From Holothuria scabra (lineage: Eukaryota > Echinodermata > Holothuroidea > Aspidochirotida > Holothuriidae), in assembly GCA_037179385.1 (NCBI GenBank), contig CM074179.1, positions 9,424,001 through 9,488,000 on the forward strand: 64,000 bases of DNA, in the 5' to 3' direction. Shown here piece after piece: positions 45,801-58,908 of the stretch (position 1 is its first letter; every line of letters begins with the position of its first letter). The notes under the pieces are model-generated. The model saw nothing but the letters and a program-made list of their open reading frames with translations. It did no database searches and was not told where the DNA came from. Made by a program: the position numbers and the translations under genes.

Positions 45801-48800
45801 GACCTTTTATCCCTGGTAAAATAGTCCAAAATCCATTTTAGATAGAGCTAAATTTTCGGCGTTTATATTCCTCAAAGTTTCTCTCTTTTTTTGTTTGTTG
45901 ACACTTCCTGCACGGGCTTCACCACTCCATTGCTACAATGCTTTAATTACCTGCTGATATTTTACAATCTGTGATCTCTACTCTATATATGCATGAATTT
46001 TGTATTCAAAAGTCTTAACATCCTATCCAAATTACCTAATACCCCTCCACTAATCCGAATGGTGCACTGATGTACACTCCTCTCTAGGCTAACCATCCAG
46101 AGCATCGAAACCATAAAAAGGCACTGGTCAAAATTGATTTTCACAGGGTGTTTTTGATACACCATGTGTTGCTGTGTGATAATGTTTATGCATTCACCTA
46201 CCTTTACACTGCAACTACTTCAAAAAACATTGATACGGTTTTAAAGTAGATTAATCGGGATCTTAAGTAGAGGTCATAGTCGTACAAAGCGGGGGTGCAT
46301 GGGGGACATTGGTTCTCCCAATTCGGGCAAAACATGATAATTAATGTCATTATTCGGGCAAAATTTGCTCTTTTCACGTCACAATAACATTACCTCCGCA
46401 CGCCTTTGAGGTCAGTCAATACGTCGACAGGAAAACCTGTGAAGGTTCACAAGCGGACAAGGAAAACTTAAGTGGCAACTTCATTTTCAGGGTTAATACG
46501 CCCCACCCCTCCTCCCTGTAGCGGAACTCAAGATTTGCAATCTGTCCATGCAATGTATGTTATATTGCATGTTTAGTAGCTCACCAGAATTTCTATACGG
46601 ACTTCAAATCCCGTGTATGGAAAGGCAACCGTTCTTTCGTTTTTAAAAAGGGCAAAGATCAACACTATGTATGACTAAGATAACTTTGTACTGCATGATT
46701 GTCACAAGGCAAATAACTGTCACAGTGACGGTCTATTTACTTTTATTTCCAACTTGGAGTTCAGGTTGTTTATTTAAGCTGCATCAGTGCAATCGAGACT
46801 CGATACGGTATATGGGGGTTTAACAGCTTTGTTCAGTAAGTTCTAAATATGAGCTTGTCCAAGCGTTTACAATCCAGTAGTTCACAATTTTTACATACAA
46901 AACAGTTAGTAGACACCGCCCGGTGTTACAATGAAGTTATATTGTGCTTCGGACTTAGTTTCGTTCCACGTCAGGAAAAAGCACTTCAAGCAACCCCTCA
47001 CCCCGAGGAGATCTGCTCGGACGAGTCGTAACCAGGAAGGTGTGATTAGTTACACCTCACTGGCTCAAGCTTAAATGCGTCTTTTTACGTACTTATTTTT
47101 TATTTCATTATTTATTTTGTGTCCTGGCGACGTTTACTGAAAAAATTATTATTTATTGCATTTTGTGTGAAAAAAGTGTGATTATTATCTTATTATCTAA
47201 GCAAGTAATGTGTTTTGATAAGCAGGTCTTATCATCGACCCGAGTCCTTCGCATCATCCTCGCCCTGTCTTCTTTAGCTTTTGAGTGCATCGCCGCTTTA
47301 TTAAGTCACGCACAGGTGTCCGTACCTTTCCTGCAGTGACACAACAATTGAACCAGACGCAAAATCTGTCGACAATTCTTAACAAGATATGCTAAATGTG
47401 AAAGTAGCCATAAATTGATGTCACGTAGATTTAACAGTGTTCTGTTTGAGAAAAGCAGTAAACATCTTTTGTAGTCTATTCGTCGAAACCAAAATTAAGC
47501 AGAAAGTAAAATTAAACTGTAAAATAAAACTATGCAATTAACAGATGGTTCACTGATAACAAAAGTTGTAAAACTGAAATAAATTTGGTTGGAAATACGT
47601 TCTTGTTTCAAATGCTTTATAATCCAAAACATTTTCAAAATACCTTTCTTTTATTACCTGTGTGTGCACTTGACCTTTTCAGGTAGTGTATAATTATCTC
47701 TTAGATCATTATTCTTAATACCACCTTATGGCAAATAAATATAACTTTGTCAAACAAAATCATACAAATTAACGATACTCCCCTGGTTATGGGCTGTACA
47801 GCTTGCGATACTACTTTTTTCATTATATTGTTTGGTGCGGGAAGAAAGTGGCATTGATTGAAATTGTATGGAAAAGAACATTTTTACCTCCATTTTACTC
47901 CTTACTAGCAGACATTGTATACCATGAATAATTCAGATTGGATAGAAAGCAACCAGCTTAAACTCCTCGAAGAAGAGAGTACACTTCACTCAACGAAAGA
48001 GGGACCACAGATAATATCGCCCGGAATGAAGCGAAAATTTACTCCAAAAGAACAATATTTTACAAACATGAAATAAAATGTAACACTTCGGAGTGAATCT
48101 TCCCTTCACTCCGGCAAAATTCTGTTTAACCAGTAGTGGTACCTTATCACTCTTTTTGCAATGAATTTCCCTTTTACGCTTTCAAGTGTTTGCGGTGGCG
48201 GCGCTCCCAAACTCCTAAATGACTTAACGTTGGGGAGGGAGGAGGAGCGGCGCAAGGAAAAATCCCAGACTGGGGAAATGCTCCCTCTGGTTCATTTCCC
48301 CTCGGCGCCGCCACTGAATGTGCTCTGAGAAATGAAATGCAATAGTCCCCCCCCCCCCCCAAAAAAAACGCTTTTGCTGAAGTCTGACGTTATCGATGCG
48401 TTCGAAGCCAACTCAAGATGGAGCTGGTCAAAAGGCTAAATCGCCATGCCTGAAATAGTTACAAAAGTATTCGAAGAAGACCATTGCTTTTATTTGGATA
48501 GAGTGTAGTAAGTTCTTTTATATCAATGTGGGAAACCGAAAGTTTACCCCAATTCAACACATAATTCTTTAATTGCGCCCCCTAACCGTACAGTAGCATA
48601 TAACAAGGGCCAGGTGCATTAGTGCATCAATTTGGTCGCGCTTTGAAATAGTCCCAAAAGGTATGCATTTTTTATATGATATGGAATAGGATGGGGTGCT
48701 TTGTAAATATTGTATGAAAGTTTATTTACTTTAGGAAACAGGGGTAAAAATGGGCTCAATTGAAGCAACTCTGTGGAAATTATGGGCTTTAGAAGCTGTC

Positions 48801-49204
48801 GTATAGGCTTACCAAACTTTTTAGTATAAAACATGGCTTGTAAAAGAGTGATTAAACTTTGAGCTAAAATAGCAAAATATCTTCACGTGCATGATAGGTA
48901 AATTGAAATGCTGTGAATGACAACATGTCAGCTTTCATATGAGTTTTAGCTTGCAGCTGGAGAAAACTTCGACACGCTTCCAGAGGCCAGTTTACTTTTG
49001 TATTTAGTGCTAAAGGCAATGGGGCAATTCAATCGGGGAAGGGGTGCTCCTTATATCCTCTGAATGACTCATGAGGCTTAGTTTTATTGAGTATTTTTGA
49101 ACTAACCCTTCTCTCTTGGTGCTCGCAGTTGATGTTCACTTTGCTCAAATCACTGTAAGAACAAGTTCGTGAAAATCGGGGGGGGGGGGGGATGGCACTC
49201 CCCC
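39841..49204. other. Long gene-poor stretch
   Basis: No coding exon is supported. It includes degenerate direct repeats at 41500-42480, a GAGTCC-rich patch at 41700-41830, a T-run at 43579, an A-run at 44028 and C/G homopolymers near 48347 and 49178. Much of it is probably intron or intergenic DNA of the plus-strand Ig gene, if that gene continues. Confidence 0.45.
41500..42480 (+). repeat. Degenerate direct repeats with GAGTCC-rich patch
   Basis: About 185 bp beginning AACTGCAATTTTACCCGTAG (41501) recur as AACTACAATTTTGGTACGGG (42005). Shared phrases include CAGCTCTT.GATTGG and GCAATAAACTG. A second pair shares GGATGGA...TTTCAGACA-like blocks at about 42190 and 42370. Between them, at about 41700-41830, short GAGTCC/CCGAGT phrases repeat. 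Identity is low. Confidence 0.5.
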
Positions 49205-49690
49205 CCCCCCCCGTCGGGGAAGGTCGTCGGTTTCGTCGGGGAGGCCTAAAAAGTAATTAAAAAATAATAAAAAAAACCTTCAAGGACTGAAGTTACTGGA
49301 TGAGCGATATCGAACATATTTTTTGTTTTGTCATGCTATTTTTTTAGACATATTGGAATTTCAATCACTTCTTCTTAGCTTTGTTTTACCTAATTCCATG
49401 TACCTTATTTTATCTCCTCCCGTCGGGGAAGTACTGCAATTTTTTCGGGGAGGCCTAAAAATGAAAAATGTAAAGAACTGAAGTTACAGGATGGATGATC
49501 GTTAAAGGTTTTTTTTTCTTCTTTATCAACTTTTTTGTAACACTATTTGATACGTATCTGAATTGATGTTAATCACTTCTGACTAGCTCTGCTATGAAGA
49601 AGTGATTAACACCGCCTCATCCCATTTGCAATCCGTGCGCGCAAGGTAATGCCCCCGTCGGCGAAGGCTGCCCTCCCCTGTTGATGAGAA
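49205..49690 (+). repeat. Degenerate ~210-235-bp tandem repeat
   Basis: CCGTCGGGGAAG...CGGGGAGGCCTAAAAA..GAACTGAAGTTAC..GGATG occurs at 49211 and 49420, and a shorter related block at 49654 (CCCGTCGGCGAAGG). A further CTGTCGGGGAGC lies near 50443. No coding function. Confidence 0.6.
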
Positions 49691-52344
49691 AATCCAATTT
49701 CGTCGGGGCGCCTTCATCAAAACTTAGTCACTGAGGAAACTCTTAATTCTGAAATTTCCTCACAAAAAAGGACGAGAGGTTGTTCATGTGCATGGAGAGC
49801 CCAACGGTGTGTCATGTGGCCTGCCTATACCGCCGAATTCTAGCAACGGTTATGAAAATCGGCCATGTTTTCAGCTACACATGATGATAAACAGTAGTTT
49901 GAGAACGTCTCCCTACAAGTCTGACTGAAAATTCTTTTAAAGCCGCCTTGTAAAGTGACATATTTTCAAATATGTTGGAAGTTAAATCATTGTCTGGAGT
50001 TCGGGCAGTGACGTAAAAAATTTCATCTATTCAGTGGATCTTGTAATTGAATAAAACGAATTAAATTCTTAATAGAGTCAAAAAAGTATGTTTTCAATTC
50101 CGTTGCATAGTTCTCCCGAAAAGAGGCAAGACCATTTACCTCTAATTGAAGCCTTGGTACGTAGCCCTAGTACGATTATATATGTTACCACAAAAGAATT
50201 TCAGCTGTCGCCTATGTAAATTTTTTGGTTTAGCCCATATGAAGGACAGATTCTTCAATAAACATCCCAGCTTTTTAAAGGTCTTTACAAAAAATAAATT
50301 TTTTCCTTCAAAATAAATTCCATTCAAGTTACTGTTAAAAAACCCAAAAATTTCGGCGCGCTACTCGTGCCTCAAATTCTGCCAAGTCACTTCCCACCGC
50401 TACTAACTCATCTCTTTTGTCGGGCATTGAAAAGCTGCCCCCTGTCGGGGAGCTTGGCCCCTGTCGGGCAAATCCCTGCGCCACTCCTCTCAATCTTGTT
50501 TACTTCCAGTTGCGTGATTAGCTAGTTCAGGCACTGTTTTGACTAATTTGTGTATACAGTGATTGTACTTTGCATTTATGGCCCAAAGTGACGATCAGAT
50601 ATTGAATGCAACATGATTGGTATCACTTTCCTCAAACTGACAATTATGATTTATTTGATCATATGATCTGATTTATTTGGATATTGTTTCTATGATCGGC
50701 TAAGGATCCCTCCGGCTTGCATGAGGACAAAGCCTTCACTGAGGAGTAAGGAGGATAGCCCCGGAAGATCTCAGGTTCAAGGATTTCTCTGGGTGAAAGA
50801 ACATTCAATATGGCTGTATTTTGCCTTAACAGATGGTGGTTACTTCCCTCAAATGACTCCTTACGGAATCAGAGGGTAAAGTTCCGGTGGAACTCTAGGG
50901 AGAGAAGTCCCCAGAAGCATTGCTGAATCAGTTCGTTTGTAGCTGAAAAATTCATGACGCAGTAAACCTGGTTGTCGACGCCTTTTAGAGCGTGGAAAAA
51001 CACAAAACTGCCTACGGTAAACTTGACGTAGGTATATATTAGTCCGCCTTACCTAAACATGCAAACTGTTAACGAGTATATCATAGTGTACAGGGAGAGT
51101 CTCACAACTCGTTCGTTCGTTTTCACGAGAACACCCAAACGGGCATTAATAATGTAATGATATCATAATTTTAATGTTTAAATGTAGGTTATGCAGTTTG
51201 ATAGAAGATTTGAACAGCTGATATCACTTACGGAGTAGGCGAAGTAGTCTAATGTGTTCAGCAATGAATCTGTTTGCTTAAAACCTTTGAACAATAAATC
51301 ATTTAAGACGTGCCGGACATAACTTTGTGACGTCGCTGACCATCACGCCCGGCTGTGTCATACAAGGTCTAGGAGCCCTCCAAGGACCGGTTGTATTGTA
51401 GGGGGAAACGCCGTATGGGAATTCGACATAGGGGCGATTTGGAAAAGTAAATTTTGGGGGGCAAGTGGTAACTGATTGGTGGTAGCCAAAACGATCATTC
51501 AGAAATACCCTCACTTTTTTTTAAGCATATACAGAGAGTGCACAAATTTTTGAAAATCGTGATCACAGAGAGCTGGAAATGGAAGTTTCACGCTTTCCCG
51601 AGCTTTTTGGCAATAAAATATTCACTTCTAGTAGAGAAAAATGTCAAATTGCAAAATGATCAGAAAATCAAGTCTATCAGATAAAATATATCGCTACCGT
51701 TAGATGAAGTTGTAAGGTTGAGTAAGAAAATCATTTGAAAGTAAGCTTGTATGTGACGTCGTGTCAAAAATTAACACCAGGAGCGGACCTTTCTTTTAAA
51801 AATGAAATTGGCTGGGAGACAACCGAAGAGGAGGGCGATCATTGGTTCGCGCGGATTTGAAATGTATCTAGATTGGTGTCTAGATTGCCTTATCACTGCA
51901 TGCCCAGAATTGCATGGTTTTCGAGGTGTATCGACATGAACTGCTGACCGCGAAAAATTGAATATAAAAATATCCTGATAATGGAGGTGGAACCCAATTG
52001 AAATGAAAGAGTATAATTTGTTAGTGGGGATACAGCTATGTTTCTATTTATTAGCAAGTGGCCATCCAATTGTGCATTGAAAAAAACATAGCTTGTTCTC
52101 GAGAACAAATGATAACAGTGACACTTAGAGGTTCTACTCAGGAGGGCAAAATGCTCTTTCTCGTGTCGTTGGGAATGAGTAAAAACTTCTGTTTGTTCTG
52201 TCGCCTACCTCGATTATTTCGAGTACCCCTTTGCATTGCTGAGAAAAAAGTTTTGAATTCCATTAAACGGCGAAAACATGCAGTTGAAAAGATTGAATGA
52301 AACCGGGACCTTGGCTTAGCGTTAAAGTCAAGGAATCATTCCAA
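49691..52344. other. Gene-free stretch
   Basis: No exon is accepted. A 71-codon minus-strand frame at 51299-51514 is Pro/Tyr-rich but has no recognisable domain. Confidence 0.45.
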
Positions 52345-52605
52345 GAATATCTATTATTTCTATCCCTATCCTCTATTCGTCTCTTCTCGTATTCTTGGCT
52401 TTCTAAAGAAAGTAAACTTTACAGACATTACTGACATGACTCCCGTCTATGCTATTTTCTTTCGAGAAATTGACCACCCGTTCTTTCTTTTTATTTTTTA
52501 CCCTTTTTAAGTAGTTTTACCCCAACACTGCTACTTTGTCTATCTTGGTGACACTATATAACACATTCGTGTTGGTGTGTCGTTAAACCCCATCTAACTT
52601 ACTCC
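52345..52605 (+). pseudogene. LINE 3' end, second family (copy 3)
   Basis: It reads SRILGFLKKVNFTDITDMTP, parallel to SLILGFLKKVGFIEISDIIP in the copy at 21503. A T-rich 3'UTR and the tail TTGGTGACACTATATAACAC ... TGTCGTTAAACCCCATCTAA follow. The copy is more 5'-truncated than the others. Confidence 0.8.
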
Positions 52606-54558
52606 CCGACCTGCCCTGTAAAAAAAAAAACAAATTTTCCTCATTTTTTTTATGAAGTGATCCTAACGTTTTTAATAAATCGAGAAACCACCACCGATGC
52701 AAGATCTCATAAAATTGTTTTCTTAGCGAGGGGATGGGGTAGGTGACGACATATCTCGGTATTTAATTTGCCAAGGTTCAAAAATGAGGTTTAAGGTTAG
52801 CTTAAAATACGACTATGATTGGACCAATACTAATCGAGGACTCAAAGAAACTTACTTTTTGAGTTGAATTTTGATGAATGCCGGACTAAATATGGAACAT
52901 GGGGCAATAATCGCATTAGCTAACACTGCTTTACACATCGGGGCGTCTTCTTCGAGTGATATTGACTTATGGGTGCATTTACGGTCGTTAAGTCGACTGT
53001 ATTGACAGAAGGAGGAAATAATGCCGTCTTACAAGTCTGTTAAATTACGATATCTCAAACTTTATTCTGAAGAGAAGTTGCAAAATTAATTCCCCAAATA
53101 ATGGCTATCCGTCATAATTTTCCTTAATTTTAAAACTTGAAATAGAAAAAAAGGAAAAAGAACTTGATTTAAGAAACTCCATTACATCTGTTGTCTCATG
53201 TGGTAAATTAAAATTTGTAGAAACATTTTGCCATTGACTTCATCTTAGCAAACTATGGTTATACGTGCTGAAAAATTTTTTAATGCATGCCATGCAGTTT
53301 CGAATATTGCCAACCTAAATTTGAAACCAAGTCCAATACGTTCCCGTAAAATGATCTCTGACTGCAGTGGTAGCGAACTAGCTTGTCACTCTCTTCTGTG
53401 TGGGGAATGAAGAAAAGTAATTGTCGTTGGTAGAATTTTACCCCAATTGGTACCGTAGCAAAACAAAAATCTTATTCTAATCGAGATGCGCCCATACACA
53501 GCTCCTGCAATCGTAATCTGCTATATTACACTGTATTGCACAAGCTAGTTTTTCAAAAAAAAAAAAAAAATAATCAAAATTTTTTGAAGCTTCACTGTTT
53601 AAAAATTACTGTTAAAAATCTTTGATTCAATTTTCCAAAGATCATTTTTCCTTTTAGAATAAAATGTAATGGTGTATTAAACTTATTTCAAGAACTATTG
53701 TATCATCTTATATTTAGTTTATTACAAGTATAATTCAAATATCTTGTTGAAATAAAAAAGGATCAAGACACTTATTTTAATATCTGTAATTGATTTCTAG
53801 AACTGTTATAGAAGTTATATTTGGCTAGACATAGCTTTATGATACTTTATACGTATGGGTTTGTATCAAGTTATATTTTCATGGCTTGAAATGCCTATAT
53901 AAAACTTATTGTGCATATCTGTAATTTCTGCTGTAAACTTGTGGCTAGTATGACATGATCATATCATTTTTTTTTCAATCTCAGGCACTTGCTTCTGTCA
54001 ATACTAAGTTATATGTTTTAGATACAAATGATCACATAAAACTTCCAGAGTGTGGGTAACCTATTCTTTTCAATTGTATTCTTTGTCTCTTGGTTTTGTT
54101 TTTAAATTGTCCTCCTATGAAGATAGCATTCGTGGGTAAAAGGATCCAGTAGCGGATAGATTACAATATCATACAACGTTTGCCCTTTTCGCCTTTAACG
54201 AAGCAGCAGAAAAAATTCTCTTTCGCCTGTTTCGTTTTGAGATTATTCGTGTAGTTTTACTATCGCCAGCGTTTAGAGACGATTACAAGGATTAGACTTG
54301 AATGGAATTTTATGATGACTGATCCCCTTTCAGGTGGAGATGTGTAAGGATAAGACGTGTCCCTCCCTTTTGAAAAAAAGTTTTGCACGCGGAGAAAGAG
54401 TCGGCCTAGGTGCAAATTGATGCCACATGTGATGCTCAATGATGTGATGCCTTCATTAATTTTCTCCACAACAGCAGTCAACCAAACCTACTGAAGGGAA
54501 AGGAACAGTTTTTAAGGGGCGAATCGTTTGCATACCTGACCTCTGACACAATACTTAC
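52606..54558. other. Gene-free stretch below the lectin gene
   Basis: AT-rich, no exon recognised. The lectin gene should have at least one more exon (entering in phase 0) on this side, but none could be supported. Confidence 0.45.
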
Positions 54559-54668
54559 TTTTTTACAAAAAACTCCTGCTCTAAACGAGCATGGCACATC
54601 ATTGATGTTGCCGTTATTAATCCGAAGAACGACGCAGTTTTGACTTTCATCACTGTCATTTGGTTGGT
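54559..54668 (-). CDS. C-type lectin exon C (sugar-binding site and last cysteines)
   Basis: A 110-nt exon, acceptor ACTCTCACAG, donor AAAAAA/GTAAGT. It enters in phase 1, so the split codon with exon B is A+AC (Asn): WEP-N-QPNDSDESQNCVVL, then NINDVPCSF and GVFCKK. The three conserved cysteines (QNC, VPC, FC) are in place. The calcium/sugar loop reads QPN, between the mannose-type EPN and galactose-type QPD, and the usual WND is IND. Calcium-dependent sugar binding is possible, but its specificity cannot be stated. It leaves in phase 0, so another exon follows. Confidence 0.85.
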
Positions 54669-55642
54669 CTGTGAGAGTTAAACGGACGGAAGAAGGTTAA
54701 GTAGAAACTTAAGCCTCAAATTTTAAATATTTGTATGAAAAGTTTTTGAAATCGACTCAACCAGACCAACCCCGGCCTTCACAGGAACTACTTGAGCGGA
54801 GATACAAACATTTGAGTTTTAAATCCCCACTTTTAAATGAAATAGATAGCGCCGTTGTGTTGGTATGCTTGAACTTTTTGAATAAAGTATTAAGTAACAG
54901 CGTTTTGTTTTTCCGAAAGTTACTGCATGCATCTTGTGCAAAAATGTCTTAATACCCATCCTGTTATGTGGTTATTTAAGGTACACACACCTTTTGCAAA
55001 ACAGTGCCATTTAAAGAAATTAGACGTTTTAGCTTGAAAGGAAAACAAGAGCAAGTAAAGTCGTAAAAGGAAAACATGATAAATACTTACTGTGCAATGA
55101 AAAAAATAGAGCATTACACATTTTAGTATTGGAGCAAGCTATGACAATTAGAGTTGAGCAAATTGGAGTTCTCTCTTAAGCCCTAAATATTTACTGTCTC
55201 AACATTCTGAATATTCACTGAAATTCCATTCCTGTAGATGATTGGTAAACTGAATAAAATAAAAAAAAGTTTTAAAGAAAAGAAAAATTGTGACCTAAAA
55301 TTTTACATTTAAAGGCTTTGTTTCTAACCAGTTTTCAACGAAGACCCCTTTTCCAATTGTGGCCCACTGGTGTGTCAGTTTACCCATTACATTGCTTGGG
55401 TTCAGCACCATAGAAAATCACAGTAGGTTACACTTTTAAATTCTTTTGTGAGACTCGACCAGGAGAAAACTATGACACAAAGTAAACATGCCCCCCATTG
55501 AGATTCAATAGCATTTGATCCTGGGTGGGATACTCCTTTTCTTAGTCTAATTTGCTTTGAAATGGCTTACTGCACGTCATATAAATTCAGACATAGTTGT
55601 TATAAATGGCATTTTGCCTAATTCACGGTAATAGGAATATTA

Positions 55643-55669
55643 CTCGTGTAGGCTGAATGCCTACACGAG
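55643..55669. repeat. Perfect 11-bp stem-loop
   Basis: CTCGTGTAGGC (55643-55653), loop TGAAT, GCCTACACGAG (55659-55669). It is intronic in the lectin gene; no function is evident. Confidence 0.7.
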
Positions 55670-55828
55670 CTGAAACTAACATGTCTATGGGTTAGTTTTA
55701 ACTTGATTGAAATTAACTCGATCATTGACATAGTTACTCCGGCTCCGTCAAGTGTATGTTTATTACGATATACCGTAAGAAACATAAATTAAGAAGCAAT
55801 ATGTGCATATCTGTTAAGAAGTACTTAC

Positions 55829-55969
55829 TTGGTTCCCATCTCACATTATTTTCAGAATCGGCCAGCTTCCTACCATCTGACCACACGAAGTCGCCTTCTT
55901 TTTGTTTGTCATCCAACCCAATATAAACACTGTGTAACAGTACGTTACTCTTTCTACTACTTGCAATAG
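55829..55969 (-). CDS. C-type lectin exon B (central part)
   Basis: A 141-nt exon, acceptor TTTATATTGCAG, donor CCAA/GTAAGT, phase 1-1. It reads SSRKSNVLLHSVYIGLDDKQ, then EGDFVWSDGRKLADSENNV and RWEP. The YIGLDD...F.WSDG....W pattern is the conserved WIGL-to-W core of C-type lectin domains. Confidence 0.9.
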
Positions 55970-57426
55970 CTGCAATATAAAAGTCAAACAAAAGACAAAT
56001 AAATAAGAAAGCGGCATCCTCCTTGAAACAATCAACAAGTCTATCACCAAGGAAGGCGTTTGGGTGGGATTTTACAGTTTTGATTGCACAAGACATGTTA
56101 AAGGAAGGAGTCAGGAACCATATGCAAATGTATGGAAGAAATGACAATTTGCTCTCCATTGGGCATGCCTACTAGACATCTGCTGTCTCCTTTACAAAGG
56201 AGAGGAAGGGTGCAAGAGAATTTTAACAAAAAAGGTTTTACAGCTTATACGATGGAAGGCAGTGTATTCCCTAAATTTGTGAATTCTTTGAACTGTTGTG
56301 GTGCTACCGACAGTAGGATCGCAGAGAGGTCGGGGCAATCATAATTATTATTCGTCAGTCACGTGACGTTGACAATACACGAGAGCCTTGTTGTTGGACT
56401 CTCCATACGTACTGTATAAATGCAGACAAGGTAAACTGATTTCTTCGAGAGTCTCTTGCGAAAAGTAATCAAACTGTAATTATTTCAATTACGGCGTATG
56501 CATTTGCGAAAGGTTTGATTATGATCTCGGTAATTAGAACGGCCGTAAAGCGAGAATAAGTGCACCCAAACTAAAGTAGCGGGAAGGCTGGGCTTGCAAC
56601 AGTAACTTGGTAAGCACACTCCACAATTCCGCGAAATTGCGAAGCATAGTTGCAGTCGCATTGTATAACTTTTGACTAGTTAGATTAAACCATTTTTACA
56701 AACGAGTGTAACGGTTCATCAGACGAGTTGTTTTACACAATATTTATCAGTAACTATTGTCGTACAAAATTTTTAGGAAGCCCACCTAGCGTAATAATGT
56801 AGGTCTACTTCACCCATACCGCACACTGACTGCAGGGCCTACAGAAGGTCCCCAGCGAAGGTCTCCAAACGCGAGGCCTCGGGACAAGTATTTTACATTT
56901 TAAAAGAGGAAAAGAAACCCGAGAATATAAGATTTCATTAATTGAAAAATCTTAGAAACATGCTGATAAGGAGGCCTCTTGCAGTTCCCGTTTAGTTCTT
57001 GGGTCAACTTTAATTTCACTTCCCAGCAGAAACAGTACATCACTCAATGGAGCCATATCGCTATCGATCGATTGTGTGCACCTTCAAAGTCACGTAATGA
57101 ACTTTTTTTGAAAAGCTCAACATGCTTTTAAGGACAGTTACGAACGCTCCTTACAAAAAATATGAACGTTCATACAACTTTTACGTTTGTGCATACACAG
57201 TGTACGAAATGAGTTTTCCAACCAGGGAAAGGTATAATAACTATGGTGCAATGTAGGCTACATCGGGGCTATGTATTTAAGCCCTTATCATTGATCGATA
57301 ATGATATTCTACATGTGCAGCTTGTGTGATATGTGCAATTTTTCTCAAAAATTTATTAATACTATGGATGTTTATGTAATATACACATTGAATTGGGGCA
57401 AAAACCTTCACGTTGTCAAATATTTG

Positions 57427-57459
57427 AAAGGAATAGTTTAAAAATTAAACTATTCCTTT
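57427..57459. repeat. Perfect 15-bp stem-loop
   Basis: AAAGGAATAGTTTAA (57427-57441), loop AAA, TTAAACTATTCCTTT (57445-57459). It lies in the intron between lectin exons A and B. It could be a tiny palindromic element or a small-RNA precursor; neither is supported beyond the symmetry. Confidence 0.75.
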
Positions 57460-58052
57460 AATATATGAGCCCAGTACAGTCAAAGATTTGAAAAGATTCC
57501 TTTTTTTGCCCAATACACTAGAATATAGGTTCTATTTGAAATTTGACTAGAAAATGTTTAAAATGTACTGGCAACGACATAATTTGCACTCTGTGAGCTT
57601 TTTGTTTCGAAAGAGAGTGTTGTGGAAGTTGGGGACGAGATCTTGACTGGAATCTAAGAATATTTTTGTAGATGCAAGCGTCTTTATACAGCTTGTAGAG
57701 AAGTTCATTGTCGGTCATACCACATATATACGCAAATATAGTATAAATTACCAGACGTTTCGAGCAGGTCTACTGCCCTGTAAATTGAGTAAGGCGAAAA
57801 AGCCTACCAAAAAAGGACAGAAGATAACACACAAAAAAGATAACCCAATTAACCAATAAGTGCCGATCAATTCGTACTGTTGACTTGTTTGGAAATGGAC
57901 CATTGAGTACAGTGTACTAGGTCTCCATTATATTATTTTCACTTCACTGGTGGTGCTGAAAAAGGCACAGGTGTGCGTGAAATATACAGTTCTCTGTATT
58001 GGAAATGTTGGCTCTTATGATGTCATGTTTGTGTAACTCACTATTTTTACAG

Positions 58053-58080
<28 letters not shown>
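58053..58080. repeat. (AT)n microsatellite
   Basis: An alternating TA tract in the lectin intron. A further tract follows at about 58081-58094. Confidence 0.85.
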
Positions 58081-58092
<12 letters not shown>

Positions 58093-58227
58093 TTAATAGT
58101 AAGTAATTGCCTATGTTTGAGGAAAAAATGGCCTAAGGTCTTCATGCGACTATTCAATACCGCACTGCTTCACTTATTCATATAAGGTCGCTACGTCATT
58201 CGACTTACTATATATATATATATATAT

Positions 58228-58579
58228 TTCACTAATTCGGCACTTAGGGGAAAGTTGTTGATGAAAAGTCGACCTTAAGGGGAAAATTTTTGGGGGGCGA
58301 AATATAAGTTTCGCCGTAACGTTTCTACACACTTTTTCTATAGGAATACGTAAACGGACAAGGGCGCCCTCCTAGATTTACAAAGTAGATGCAATTACTT
58401 CAAAGTTGTCAAATTTACGGACACTTAGCTGTTAACACGAACGGACGGTTGGCCATTGAAATAACGTTGTTTATATTTTTAGACGTTAGGGCGAACACTT
58501 TTTCTTATGTATTTCATTTTTATTTTTTCGCCCTAAGTACGCGCAGATATAAAAATTTCCCCCTAAGGTGGGAATTAGC

Positions 58580-58582
<3 letters not shown>
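58228..58582. mobile_element. MITE inserted in a TA microsatellite
   Basis: TA tracts at 58208-58227 and 58583-58617 flank a ~355-bp sequence with inverted ends. The left reads CACTAATTCGGCACTTAGGG and the complement of the right reads CGCTAATTCCCACCTTAGGG. A second inner pair is ACCTTAAGGGGAAAATTTTT against the complement of 58551-58569. There is no coding capacity. The arrangement suggests insertion at TA within a pre-existing (TA)n tract. Confidence 0.72.
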
Positions 58583-58619
<37 letters not shown>

Positions 58620-58775
58620 ACTTCAGGCTTCTGAGGAGTGAGGACCTACATTTTTGTATTGTATAGTTCTGTAAAGCTATGTTGTAAGAACTATAACAGA
58701 TCCTTTCACAGGGTTGAGCACTTTACCATTGCCTGGCTAACATTATTAATTTTTATTAATTTTTACTTTTACTTT

Positions 58776-58791
58776 TATATATATATATATT

Positions 58792-58856
<65 letters not shown>

Positions 58857-58908
58857 ATGGATGGATGGACGGACTGACGGACGGACGGACGAACAGATAG
58901 ATATATAA
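58776..58908. repeat. (AT)n tract followed by GGAC-type microsatellite
   Basis: An alternating TA tract to about 58848, then GTATGTATATGGATGGATGG and (CGGA)n-like units to about 58890. Intronic in the lectin gene. Confidence 0.85.

Noticed and set aside
51299..51514. 71-codon minus-strand frame rich in Pro and Tyr
   Set aside because: No family resemblance and no matching exon partner; length is within chance for this composition.
54260..54481. 73-codon minus-strand frame as the last lectin exon
   Set aside because: No acceptor in phase 0 with convincing content and no recognisable tail or membrane segment.
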